Assembly (NCBI GenBank): GCA_964602735.1 | Contig: CAZRRV010000001.1 | Coordinates: 62,001-126,000 of the forward strand | DNA from: CAZRRV01 sp964602735 | Lineage (GTDB): Bacteria; Bacillota; Clostridia; Oscillospirales; Acutalibacteraceae | Direction: 5' to 3' | DNA: 64,000 nt | In this document: positions 17,230 through 25,348 of the stretch, one piece after another | How positions within the stretch are numbered: position 1 is the first letter of the stretch | Layout of the letters: the number at the start of each line of letters is the position of its first letter | Position numbers and translations under genes: made by a program | Notes under the pieces: generated by a model | What the model was told of the DNA's origin: nothing | The model's database searches: none | Seen by the model: only the letters and a program-made list of their open reading frames with translations

Positions 17230-18927
17230 TTGGCTAAAAAAAGATTACAGCATTCATTTTTACAGGGCGCGGCAATACTTGTCCTTTCAACGGTTCTTGT
17301 GAAAATTCTCGGGGCGGTTTTCCGCATTCCGCTTGCCAATCTGATAGGCGAAACCGGTATGGGATATTATTCCACCGCGTATGATCTTTATTTGCCGATT
17401 TACAGCCTTTCAATCGCAGGTCTGCCGATTGCTATATCGAGAATAGTGGCCGAATTTGCCGCGGCGGGGCGGTATAAAGATGTAAGAAAAACCTTGAAAG
17501 TCGCTCAAAGAGCTTTTCTGATAACCGGACTTTCGGGATTTTTGCTTATGTTGCTTTTGTCGTATCCTTTCGCGTTGTATACCGGCGATACTAAAGATAT
17601 TTACGGCATTATCGCCATAGCGCCGTCTCTGTTGTTCTGTTGCGCTTATTCGGCGTATATGGGATATTACGAAGGATTGCGGAATATGTATCCCACCGCG
17701 ATTTCAACGCTGATCGAGGCGGTAACAAGGCTCATCTTCGGATACGGGTTCGCGATAATAACAATTAAAATCTGCGGAACTCTTAATTCGAGAACGGCGG
17801 CTTACGCGGCGGCTGCCGCGCTGTTCGGAGTATCGCTCAGCTGTTTTTCCGGATTTTTATATCTGCAAATCAGGCACAAAGCCGTTGGAGACCGTATAAC
17901 CGCGGAAGAACTTGCCATGTCGCAGGAGCCGGAATCCGATAAAGTTTTACTTAAAAAACTGATAATAATCGCGGTGCCGGTTGTTTTGGGATCGCTTGTT
18001 ACACAGGTGTCCAATCTGGTTGATGTGATGATGGTGAGAATGCAACTGCGCGGTGTTGTAAACAGGCATACGGATTATATATATTCCGTGTACAGAGATA
18101 TAATAGCGGCGAGGGATCTGTCGAAAAACGAGATTGCAACCGCGCTTTACGGGTGCTATAAAGGGCTGGCGTATTCCGTTTATAATCTGGTTCCTTCGAT
18201 TACATCGGTTATGGGAGTGAGCGCCATTCCCGTTTTGGCGACCGCCTGGACAAAAAAAGACGGTGCCGCCGTCAAAACCAATGTTGAAACCATAGTAAGA
18301 ACTACGGCTTTAATCGCCATGCCGGCCGGAATAGGTATACTTTGCCTTTCCGGCGGGATTTTGCGTCTGCTTTATCCTCAAAATCCTACCGGTGTAGTGA
18401 TTGCCGAACCCATGCTTCGAATTTTGGGGGTTACGGCGATATTTGCCGGAATTGCCGGCCCCTTAACAAATATTTTGCAGGGAATCGGGAAACAAACCGT
18501 CCCTGTGAAAAACATGGCGGTAGGCGTGGTATTGAAAATAATAGTTAATTTTATAATGGTCGGTATTCCTCAAATAAATATTACAGGCGCAGCAGTGGGT
18601 ACCATAGTATGCTACGCTTATATTTGTATTGCCAATTATATCTGCGTCATTAAATACACTAAGGTAAAAGTCAACACTTACTCATCGATTGTCAAACCGC
18701 TGATTTGCGCCGTTTGCTGCGGCGCAGGCGCGCTATTATCTTTTACGCTGTTAAGCAGAGGCGGGCTGTCTTCTAATCTTTCAACTCTTATTTCGATTGT
18801 CATTGCGGCAATAATATATTTAATTTCCATAATTTTTACTCATACTATTGTTAAAAATGATATAATTTCTTTGCCACATGGAGAAAAAATCGCGAAAGTA
18901 CTTGAAAAATATCGCATAATACGCTAA
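17230..18927 (+). CDS. SpoVB/MurJ-type lipid-linked oligosaccharide flippase
   Basis: A 565-residue polytopic membrane protein of the MOP superfamily with about 14 hydrophobic segments. The N-terminal FLQGAAILVLSTVLVKILGA, then GETGMGYYSTAYDLYLPIYSLSIAGLPIAISRIV, matches SpoVB/YtgP-like proteins, related to the lipid II flippase MurJ. It probably flips lipid-linked cell-wall or polysaccharide precursors. Start is TTG 17230, preceded by AAGGTG; in-frame codons upstream lie inside the nucleosidase gene. It is followed by hup, as in the yabM-hup-yabO neighbourhood of other Firmicutes. Confidence 0.87.
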   Translation: MAKKRLQHSFLQGAAILVLSTVLVKILGAVFRIPLANLIGETGMGYYSTAYDLYLPIYSLSIAGLPIAISRIVAEFAAAGRYKDVRKTLKVAQRAFLITGLSGFLLMLLLSYPFALYTGDTKDIYGIIAIAPSLLFCCAYSAYMGYYEGLRNMYPTAISTLIEAVTRLIFGYGFAIITIKICGTLNSRTAAYAAAAALFGVSLSCFSGFLYLQIRHKAVGDRITAEELAMSQEPESDKVLLKKLIIIAVPVVLGSLVTQVSNLVDVMMVRMQLRGVVNRHTDYIYSVYRDIIAARDLSKNEIATALYGCYKGLAYSVYNLVPSITSVMGVSAIPVLATAWTKKDGAAVKTNVETIVRTTALIAMPAGIGILCLSGGILRLLYPQNPTGVVIAEPMLRILGVTAIFAGIAGPLTNILQGIGKQTVPVKNMAVGVVLKIIVNFIMVGIPQINITGAAVGTIVCYAYICIANYICVIKYTKVKVNTYSSIVKPLICAVCCGAGALLSFTLLSRGGLSSNLSTLISIVIAAIIYLISIIFTHTIVKNDIISLPHGEKIAKVLEKYRIIR

Positions 18928-19011
18928 AATAGAATTGTTTTGAAAATGGTTCGGGTTTTTGAGAGAGAAATCAATCGTTTGCCCGTTCTAAATAAATATG
19001 GAGGTTGGAAC

Positions 19012-19284
19012 ATGAACAAATCGGAATTGGTAGTTGCCGTAGCCGAAAAAACCGGCCTTGGCAAGAAAGACGCGGAGAAAGCAGTAGCCGCCGTACTCGA
19101 TACGGTCACCGAAACTCTAAAAGCCGGCGAGAAGGTTCAACTGCTCGGGTTCGGAACATTTGAGATTCGTGCCCGCGAGGCAAGAACGGGGCGTAACCCT
19201 CAAACAAACCAGCCTGTGGTTATCCCGGCGTCGAAAGCGCCGGTGTTCAAAGCCGGCAAAGCGTTAAAAGACGCGGTTAAATAA
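19012..19284 (+). CDS. hup: HU family DNA-binding protein
   Basis: A 90-residue histone-like HU protein that bends and compacts DNA as a dimer. The full pattern is present: MNKSELVVAVAEKTGL, GFGTFEIRAREARTGRNPQT, and the proline-containing arm ending FKAGKALKDAVK. The start at ATG 19012 follows GGAGG (19000-19004) by 7 nt; upstream in-frame codons are not part of the protein. A GC-rich hairpin follows directly. Confidence 0.97.
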   Translation: MNKSELVVAVAEKTGLGKKDAEKAVAAVLDTVTETLKAGEKVQLLGFGTFEIRAREARTGRNPQTNQPVVIPASKAPVFKAGKALKDAVK

Positions 19285-19291
19285 TCGGCAC

Positions 19292-19323
19292 GGGCGCCCG
19301 ACCGGGGCGCCCTCGCTTTTTGA
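19292..19323 (+). terminator. Probable terminator or attenuator after hup
   Basis: GGGCGCCC (19292-19299) pairs with GGGCGCCC (19305-19312) around a 5-nt loop, followed by TCGCTTTTT. The T-run is slightly displaced, so read-through into rqcP is likely. Confidence 0.7.
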
Positions 19324-19333
19324 GGTAACATAA

Positions 19334-19579
19334 ATGCGGATTGATAAATTCCTGAAGGTATCGCGCATTATAAAACGCAGAACAGTTGCCAACGAAGTCT
19401 GCGACAACGGTCGCGTTACCGTAAACGGGAAAGTGGTGCGCGCATCTTACAGCGTAAAAGAAAACGATCATGTTAAAATCCAGTTCGGGAACCGTACGGT
19501 AAGCTTTTTGATAAAATCGGTGAAAGACACGACCGGGAAAGATAACGCATCCGAATTATATGAAATAATCGACGAGTAG
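19334..19579 (+). CDS. rqcP: RqcP, S4-domain ribosome quality control factor
   Basis: An 81-residue protein that is almost entirely one S4 RNA-binding domain: MRIDKFLKVSRIIKRRTVANE, then NGRVTVNGKVVRASYSVKENDHVKI. This matches RqcP (formerly YabO), which holds the peptidyl-tRNA in place on stalled 50S subunits while RqcH adds alanine tails. GAGG about 9 nt before the ATG is the ribosome binding site. It follows hup, as expected for yabO. The sporulation and division genes yabP, yabQ and divIC that usually follow are not here. Confidence 0.9.
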   Translation: MRIDKFLKVSRIIKRRTVANEVCDNGRVTVNGKVVRASYSVKENDHVKIQFGNRTVSFLIKSVKDTTGKDNASELYEIIDE

Positions 19580-19590
19580 CCGCCCGCCCG

Positions 19591-19635
19591 ACGGCAATTG
19601 ACAATATTCGCGGCGGAGAGTCTGCCGTTTTTATT
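19591..19635 (+). terminator. Possible terminator after rqcP
   Basis: ACGGCA (19591-19596) pairs with TGCCGT (19623-19628) and is followed by TTTTTATTT. The 26-nt loop is long, so this is tentative. Confidence 0.45.
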
Positions 19636-19707
19636 TATGCGAAAAAATCCGGGATTGTACCCGCGCGGTAATTATTATGGATTTATTTTTATAAAAGCAA
19701 AAAACTG

Positions 19708-19736
19708 TTGACGGAATGTTCTGCTCGCGGTAAAAT
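19708..19736 (+). promoter_or_regulatory. Promoter for the LCP-murI-argS-metH transcript
   Basis: TTGACG (19708-19713) and TAAAAT (19731-19736) are separated by 17 nt, about 75 nt before the LCP start. Confidence 0.65.
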
Positions 19737-19809
19737 AAAACAGATATGTGACCTCAATTCGGCCGGAACATAAAATCACATTATTATTAAAGAAGGTAAT
19801 TAAACGGTT

Positions 19810-20892
19810 ATGCGGCAAGGCTATGAAGAAAACACGCGCGGGAGAAACGGCTACGGCAAAAAAGGCAGTTATATATTATCGGGGCGGGTAAAAAAGCGCC
19901 GTCGCCGTCGAATTATCGTCAATACGGTTTTGGGCGTTGTTTTGGCACTGTCGCTTATAACCGTAACCGCCATGGGAGCAGTTTGGCATACCGCCGGCGG
20001 ATTGCGCAAATCCGATCTTTCTGACGCGTCGGATCTCGGAATATATATTGATCCGAATCTGCACTTAAACGATGATATAAGAAATATCGCTCTTTTCGGG
20101 GTCGACAGCCGCGATTCCGATTCCACCGTGGGGCATTCCGACGTAACGATGATAGTATCCATAAACGCTAAAGAAAACACCGTAAGAACTGTTTCGATTT
20201 TGCGCGACAGTTATGTCCCTATAGCCGGTCACGGCAGCAACAGAATAAATTTTGCGTATTTTACGGGCGGCCCGGTGCTTGCGATAAACACATTAAATAA
20301 ACTTTTCCGGCTTAACATTACCGATTATGTCACGGTCAATTTTTCCATGGTAACCGACATTATCGATCTTCTGGGCGGTGTGGATATTGAAATCACCGAG
20401 GACGAGCGGCAGCAGATAAACTGGCTGATCGATACCGAGGATTTCAAAAGTTCGTATAAATCGGAATATGTGAAAAAATCCGGGCTTGTTCACCTGAACG
20501 GCAAACAGGCTATGCATTATTCCCGGATAAGATATATCGACAGCGATGCCTTCCGCGTTCAACGGCAGACGAAAGTAATGAGTCTTCTGCTTGAAAAAGT
20601 TAAGAATTTATCTATTACAAAATACCCGGAGCTTTTGAGAAAAATTTTGAAAAATGTCGAAACCTCGCTCGGGTATTCCGATCTTCTTTCTTACGCGCCG
20701 ATGGTTCTGAAACTCGGCGGTATCCGTTCGACAAGCGTGCCCGACGCAACCCTCGACAAAAATGTCAGAGGAGGCAATTATAACGGTATGTGGGTATACA
20801 GATACGATTTAGACGCCGCCGCGGATCGGATACATGAATTTTTGTACGGTGACGATTATGCTTATGAATCCGGCAGTTTGAACGGAAATTGA
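19810..20892 (+). CDS. LytR-CpsA-Psr (LCP) family cell wall polymer ligase
   Basis: A 360-residue membrane-anchored protein. A basic cytoplasmic N-terminus (KKRRRRRIIV) is followed by one membrane helix (about 36-60) and an extracellular LCP catalytic domain. Signature elements are NIALFGVDSRD, HSDVTMIVSIN, VSILRDSYVPI, NRINFAYFTGG and HYSRIRYIDSDAFRVQRQ, which bind polyprenyl-phosphate and metal. The family transfers teichoic acids or other glycopolymers from lipid carriers to peptidoglycan. AAGAAGG lies about 13 nt before the ATG, a long spacing. murI follows after 15 nt, grouping two envelope genes. Confidence 0.93.
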   Translation: MRQGYEENTRGRNGYGKKGSYILSGRVKKRRRRRIIVNTVLGVVLALSLITVTAMGAVWHTAGGLRKSDLSDASDLGIYIDPNLHLNDDIRNIALFGVDSRDSDSTVGHSDVTMIVSINAKENTVRTVSILRDSYVPIAGHGSNRINFAYFTGGPVLAINTLNKLFRLNITDYVTVNFSMVTDIIDLLGGVDIEITEDERQQINWLIDTEDFKSSYKSEYVKKSGLVHLNGKQAMHYSRIRYIDSDAFRVQRQTKVMSLLLEKVKNLSITKYPELLRKILKNVETSLGYSDLLSYAPMVLKLGGIRSTSVPDATLDKNVRGGNYNGMWVYRYDLDAAADRIHEFLYGDDYAYESGSLNGN

Positions 20893-20907
20893 GAGGGGAA
20901 TATTCGC

Positions 20908-21711
20908 TTGGCTGATTTACGGCCTGTAGGTGTATTCGATTCCGGCCTGGGAGGTCTTACGGTAGTTCGGCATATTCGACGGCTGTTGCCGAACGAGGAT
21001 ATAATTTATTTCGGAGACACGGCTCGCGTCCCGTACGGAACCCGAAGCGCGGGAGTTATCGAAAAGTACGCGACGGAAGACGAAGAATTTTTACTGAAAA
21101 AAGGAGTTAAAACCGTAGTTGCCGCCTGCGGAACCGTTAGTTCTGTCGCAGCGAATACCGGCTTGCGGTTACCCGTGCCGTTTTTAGATGTTGTCCGTCC
21201 CGCCGCGCAGGCTGCGGTGGAAGCGACAAAAAATGGCAGGATAGGCGTTATCGGAACGACGGCGACCGTTCAAAGCGGCGCTTTTGAAATGCGGATAAAA
21301 TCCATTGCGCCGAAAGCGGATGTTTTTTGCCGTGCCTGTTCTCTTTTCGTGCCTATCGTAGAAGCGGGGTGGGTCGGCGAAAACGATGCCGTAGCGATTG
21401 CGGCGGCGCAACGCTATCTGACGCCGCTGCGGGAATTAAATGTTGATACACTTATTATGGGTTGTACGCATTTTCCCGTTATAAAACATATTATACGCGA
21501 TATTATGGGGGAGAGTACCGTCCTTATCGATCCCGGAGAGTGGGTTGCGAAAGCTTTGCAACGGCAACTGGCGGGAAACAATTCCGAAAGTACCGGCGAA
21601 AGCTCGCTGAAAATATATATTACCGACAGAACTCCTTCTTTCCCGGCCGTTGCCAAATTGCTGTTGGGATGCGAAGCTGAAATTTTAACCGAAACGGCAG
21701 GGACCGACTGA
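20908..21711 (+). CDS. murI: Glutamate racemase
   Basis: A 267-residue Asp/Glu racemase producing D-glutamate for peptidoglycan. The N-terminus VGVFDSGLGGLTVVRHIRRLLP and IIYFGDTARVPYG are typical. The two catalytic cysteines are in AACGTVSS and MGCTHFPV. The first motif reads C-G-T instead of the usual C-N-T, a change at a residue that normally contacts substrate. Start is TTG 20908, preceded by GAGAGGGG. It lies between the LCP gene and a DUF1934 gene 3 nt downstream. Confidence 0.92.
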   Translation: MADLRPVGVFDSGLGGLTVVRHIRRLLPNEDIIYFGDTARVPYGTRSAGVIEKYATEDEEFLLKKGVKTVVAACGTVSSVAANTGLRLPVPFLDVVRPAAQAAVEATKNGRIGVIGTTATVQSGAFEMRIKSIAPKADVFCRACSLFVPIVEAGWVGENDAVAIAAAQRYLTPLRELNVDTLIMGCTHFPVIKHIIRDIMGESTVLIDPGEWVAKALQRQLAGNNSESTGESSLKIYITDRTPSFPAVAKLLLGCEAEILTETAGTD

Positions 21712-21714
21712 AAT

Positions 21715-22158
21715 ATGAATAAAAACCATATGCACGAAGCTTTAATAAAAATAAAGGGAATACAGCGCAACCGCGACGGGCAGGACTGTGTGGAATGCGA
21801 AACAGTCGGCAGTTACGGATGTGAGAAAGACCGTGTCTGTATCGTTTACGACGACGGCGCGGCGCTCGGCGTGCCGGGAGTTACCACAACTGTTTTTATC
21901 GACGGAGGCAGTAAGGTCGATGTTGTGCGTTCAGGCAATTTAGACGGTCGCTTAACTGTCGAAAAAGGCAGACGAAATCTTTGCTTTTATCAAATGCCTA
22001 TGGGACTGGCGGCAACTTTGGGCGTATTCGGGAAGAAAATCGATAACGGTTTATCAAGCGACGGCGGGCGGTTATACATGAGTTATACCATCGATTTGAA
22101 TAACAGCCTTGTAAGCGCCAATGAGCTTGAAATTTCAGTGAGAGAAGTGAAACAGTGA
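21715..22158 (+). CDS. DUF1934 (YwiB) family protein
   Basis: A 147-residue protein predicted to be a small beta-barrel (calycin-like). Motifs such as ALIKIKGIQ, the central GNLDGRLTVEKGRRNLCFYQMPMG and the C-terminal SYTIDLNNSLVSANELEISVRE match DUF1934 proteins. Their genes commonly stand directly before argS in Firmicutes, as here. The function is unknown. The stop overlaps the argS GTG start by 4 nt (GTGA), showing translational coupling. Confidence 0.87.
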   Translation: MNKNHMHEALIKIKGIQRNRDGQDCVECETVGSYGCEKDRVCIVYDDGAALGVPGVTTTVFIDGGSKVDVVRSGNLDGRLTVEKGRRNLCFYQMPMGLAATLGVFGKKIDNGLSSDGGRLYMSYTIDLNNSLVSANELEISVREVKQ

Positions 22159-23840
22159 CAGGCATTACCGAAGAAACAACGGCCGGATTGCGCCTTGCGG
22201 TTACAGCAGCTGCCGATAAAGCGATATGTGCCGGAGAGCTTGTGCCAAACGGCGATTTGCCCGATTTTTCGATAGAAATCCCCGCGGATCGCGAACACGG
22301 CGATTATGCCTGCAATGCCGCGATGGCTTGGGCGAAATGTTTTCGGACGGCGCCGCAAAGAATTGCCGAATCACTGGTTCGCAATATTGATCTATCGAAT
22401 ACGATGTGTGAAAAGGTTGAAATAGCGGGTCCCGGATTCATGAATTTTTTTCTTTCCGCGGCATGGTATCGTGAGGCGCTTTCGCGTGTCTTGAACGAAG
22501 GCGAAAATTACGGAACGCTTGATGTCGGTCGGGGGAAAAAAGTAATGGTCGAGTTTGTATCGGCTAATCCCACCGGCCCTATGCACATCGGCAACGCGAG
22601 GGGAGGGGCTCTGGGAGATTGCCTGGCCTCGGTACTCGAACGGGCGGGCTATGACGTAACAAGGGAATTTTACATAAACGACGCCGGCAATCAAATTCAA
22701 AAATTCGGAGCCTCGCTTGAAGCAAGATATATGCAGTTGTTTGACGGTAATTTCCCTTTCCCCGACGACGGCTATCTGGGCGATGATATCACCGAACGCG
22801 CCAGGCAGTTCGCGGATATTTACGGCGACAAATATGTCGGCGCCGCATCGGATGAGAGGAGAAAAGCCCTTACCGATTTTGCTCTCCCGCTTAACATAGA
22901 AAGCCTTAAAAACGATTTGCTTGAATACAGAATAACATACGATGTATGGTTCCCGGAATCCTCGCTGTATGAAAGCGGAGAACTTAAACGCACAATCGAA
23001 AGAATGAAAAGCGCCGATCTTACATACGAAAAAGAAGGCGCTTTGTGGTATCGCGCGACCGAACACGGCGGCGAAAAAGACGAAGTGTTAATTCGGGCAA
23101 ACGGATTGCCGACTTATTTTGCATCGGACATCGCCTACCATTTGAATAAGTTTGAAGTTCGCGGTTTCGATAAAGTTATCGATGTCTGGGGAGCGGATCA
23201 CCACGGTCATGTGGCGAGGCTTAAAGGCGCGCTGGCGGCGTTGGGTATTGACCCGTCCCGGCTCGATGTTGTTTTAATGCAACTTGTAAGGCTGATACGT
23301 AACGGCGAAACGGTGCGGGTATCAAAGCGCACGGGCAAAACGGTATCGCTGAAAACGTTGCTCGACGAAGCTCCTCTTGACGCTGCAAGGTTTATATTCA
23401 ATTCAAAAGAGCCCAACACGCATCTGGATTTTGATTTGGATTTGGCAGTTGAACAGTCGAACGACAACCCCGTCTATTATGTGCAGTACGCGTATGCGCG
23501 TATTTGCAGTATTCTGCGTCTGGCGGGGGCGGATGAAAATTTTATTCCATGCTCCGAAAACTATAATCTTCTGCAGGCGCCCGAGGAAAAAGAACTTATA
23601 CGGTTTCTCGCGCTTCTCCCCGAAACGGTAAAAACGGTTGCCGAAAAGCTCGATTCCGCCGGTATGACCCGTTATGTTACCGAACTCGCGGGGCTCTTCC
23701 ATAAATTTTATAATGCCTGCCGCGTCAGATGCGACGATAAGAAACTCTCGTCGGCGAGACTTGATTTATGCCGCGGCACCGCAACGGTTATTAAAGTTGT
23801 GCTGTCTATGTTAAAAATCACAGCTCCGGAGACTATGTAG
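22155..23840 (+). CDS. argS: Arginyl-tRNA synthetase
   Basis: A 561-residue class I synthetase charging tRNA-Arg. An N-terminal ArgRS-specific domain (about 1-110) is followed by the catalytic core with VEFVSANPTGPMHIGNARGG, where HIGN is the HIGH motif. The KMSKS equivalent is RVSKRTGKTVSL, and a DALR anticodon-binding domain ends the protein. GTG start at 22155 overlaps the previous stop. No T-box leader is visible, as expected inside an operon. metF starts 1 nt after the stop. Confidence 0.96.
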   Translation: MTGITEETTAGLRLAVTAAADKAICAGELVPNGDLPDFSIEIPADREHGDYACNAAMAWAKCFRTAPQRIAESLVRNIDLSNTMCEKVEIAGPGFMNFFLSAAWYREALSRVLNEGENYGTLDVGRGKKVMVEFVSANPTGPMHIGNARGGALGDCLASVLERAGYDVTREFYINDAGNQIQKFGASLEARYMQLFDGNFPFPDDGYLGDDITERARQFADIYGDKYVGAASDERRKALTDFALPLNIESLKNDLLEYRITYDVWFPESSLYESGELKRTIERMKSADLTYEKEGALWYRATEHGGEKDEVLIRANGLPTYFASDIAYHLNKFEVRGFDKVIDVWGADHHGHVARLKGALAALGIDPSRLDVVLMQLVRLIRNGETVRVSKRTGKTVSLKTLLDEAPLDAARFIFNSKEPNTHLDFDLDLAVEQSNDNPVYYVQYAYARICSILRLAGADENFIPCSENYNLLQAPEEKELIRFLALLPETVKTVAEKLDSAGMTRYVTELAGLFHKFYNACRVRCDDKKLSSARLDLCRGTATVIKVVLSMLKITAPETM

Positions 23841-23841
23841 C

Positions 23842-24723
23842 ATGAAATTGTCGAAGCTTTTTTTATCCGAGCATCCTACGCTTTCATTTGAGGTGTTCCC
23901 TCCCAAAAGCGGATCCGCATTTGGGAGCGTAGAAGCGGCGGTAAAGAAAATTGCCGCCTTGCGCCCCGATTTTATGAGCGTTACATACGGCGCCGGAGGG
24001 TCAACCGGCAATTACACCGTAAAAATTGCGGAGGATATTATAAAAAATTACGGTGTGACCGCTTTGGCACATCTTACCTGCGTTACGGCAAGTCGCAGGA
24101 ACATAAATGAACGGCTTAACTCATTCAAGGCGGCGGGAATACAAAACATAATGGCTTTAAGAGGCGATTTGCCCGAAGGTTTTACTTTCGCAGATGACGG
24201 ATGTTACAGGCATGCTTGTGAACTTGTAGAGGAAATAAAGAGGCACGGTGATTTTTGCGTAGGCGGCGCGTGCTACCCGGAAGGGCATCCCGAATCGCCG
24301 GATTCCGACAGCGACATAAAAATGTTAAAGCTAAAGGTTGATGCTGGATGTGATTTTTTAACGAGCCAGATGTTTTTCGATAATCAGATTCTATACAGGT
24401 TTTTATATAAAACGCGCGAAGCCGGGATTTTCGTGCCGATTATCGCCGGAATAATGCCGGTAACAAACGCGGCGCAAATAAAACGTATAACCGCTCTTTC
24501 CGGCACTTTGCTGCCGCAGCGCTTTATCTCGATAGTCGACAGATTCGGCCGCAATCCGGCGGCAATGAAACAGGCGGGAATTGCGTACGCTACCGAACAG
24601 ATAATAGATTTGCTTGCCAACGGTATTAAACATATTCATATTTACACCATGAATCATCCCGATGTGGCAAAAAAGATATGCGAAAACCTTTCCGCCGTAA
24701 TGCCGGCGGCAAACGCACGGTGA
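23842..24723 (+). CDS. metF: 5,10-methylenetetrahydrofolate reductase
   Basis: A 293-residue MetF-type flavoprotein reducing methylene-THF to methyl-THF. LSFEVFPPKSG, MSVTYGAGGST, LTCVTASR and NIMALRGDLPEG line the flavin and folate pocket. A C-terminal half with DFLTSQMFFDNQ and PIIAGIMPVTN completes the barrel. It heads the one-carbon block with the MetH reactivation-domain protein and MetH directly downstream, supplying the methyl donor for methionine synthase. Confidence 0.95.
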   Translation: MKLSKLFLSEHPTLSFEVFPPKSGSAFGSVEAAVKKIAALRPDFMSVTYGAGGSTGNYTVKIAEDIIKNYGVTALAHLTCVTASRRNINERLNSFKAAGIQNIMALRGDLPEGFTFADDGCYRHACELVEEIKRHGDFCVGGACYPEGHPESPDSDSDIKMLKLKVDAGCDFLTSQMFFDNQILYRFLYKTREAGIFVPIIAGIMPVTNAAQIKRITALSGTLLPQRFISIVDRFGRNPAAMKQAGIAYATEQIIDLLANGIKHIHIYTMNHPDVAKKICENLSAVMPAANAR

Positions 24724-25319
24724 CGGTTTACTGTTCCGCCGAACCCGGAGATGTGCCGTTTTTCCCCGATGAGGCGGTACGCTATGCGGGCGGCAAAAAA
24801 AGCGATATACCGCTTAAAAAAATGATAGAGGAATGCCAGGCGGAATTGTGGCCTCAACTCTGCTTTCGAGCTGCCGTAGCCGATTATAACGTCAATAAAC
24901 TCGAAAACGGATATATCGATTTGGAATTTGCGAAGGTTAAATCGGATGATTTATCCCGGCGGTTGGAAGGCAGCGAACGTGTTATACTTTTTGCCGCTAC
25001 CGCCGGTTTGGCGGTCGATACATTTGTGCGGCGGCTCGCGGTAACCTCACCGGCGAAGGCATTGTGCGCTGATGCCGTCGGTTCCGCAGCGATCGAGGCT
25101 TATTGTGATATGCTTGAGAGCCGCCTTACGGTCGGTAAGATCGCGGCAAAGTCGAGATTCAGCCCGGGGTACGGCGATTTGTCACTTGCGTTGCATCAAA
25201 ATATCGACAGTGCACTGCAACTGCGGCGAATCGGCATTTCTGTTACGAAAGCTGGTTTACTCGTCCCTTCAAAGTCGGTTACCGCTATTATAGGTTATCG
25301 TGACGTTAATTCTGATTGA
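24720..25319 (+). CDS. Stand-alone methionine synthase reactivation-domain protein
   Basis: A 199-residue protein resembling the C-terminal activation domain of cobalamin-dependent MetH, which binds SAM to re-methylate oxidised cobalamin. The diagnostic C-terminal segment SRFSPGYGDLSLALHQNI followed by SVTAIIGYRD matches the RxSPGY SAM-binding region. Start is taken as GTG 24720, overlapping the metF stop (GTGA); a longer frame starts at 24678 inside metF. It is encoded separately from the main MetH, which lacks this domain. Confidence 0.85.
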   Translation: MTVYCSAEPGDVPFFPDEAVRYAGGKKSDIPLKKMIEECQAELWPQLCFRAAVADYNVNKLENGYIDLEFAKVKSDDLSRRLEGSERVILFAATAGLAVDTFVRRLAVTSPAKALCADAVGSAAIEAYCDMLESRLTVGKIAAKSRFSPGYGDLSLALHQNIDSALQLRRIGISVTKAGLLVPSKSVTAIIGYRDVNSD

Positions 25320-25348
25320 GAAAAAATTGCAACGGTGGTGAGCAATCA

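Noticed and set aside
22392..23066. A 224-codon minus-strand open frame
   Set aside because: Antisense to argS without ribosome binding site or family motifs.
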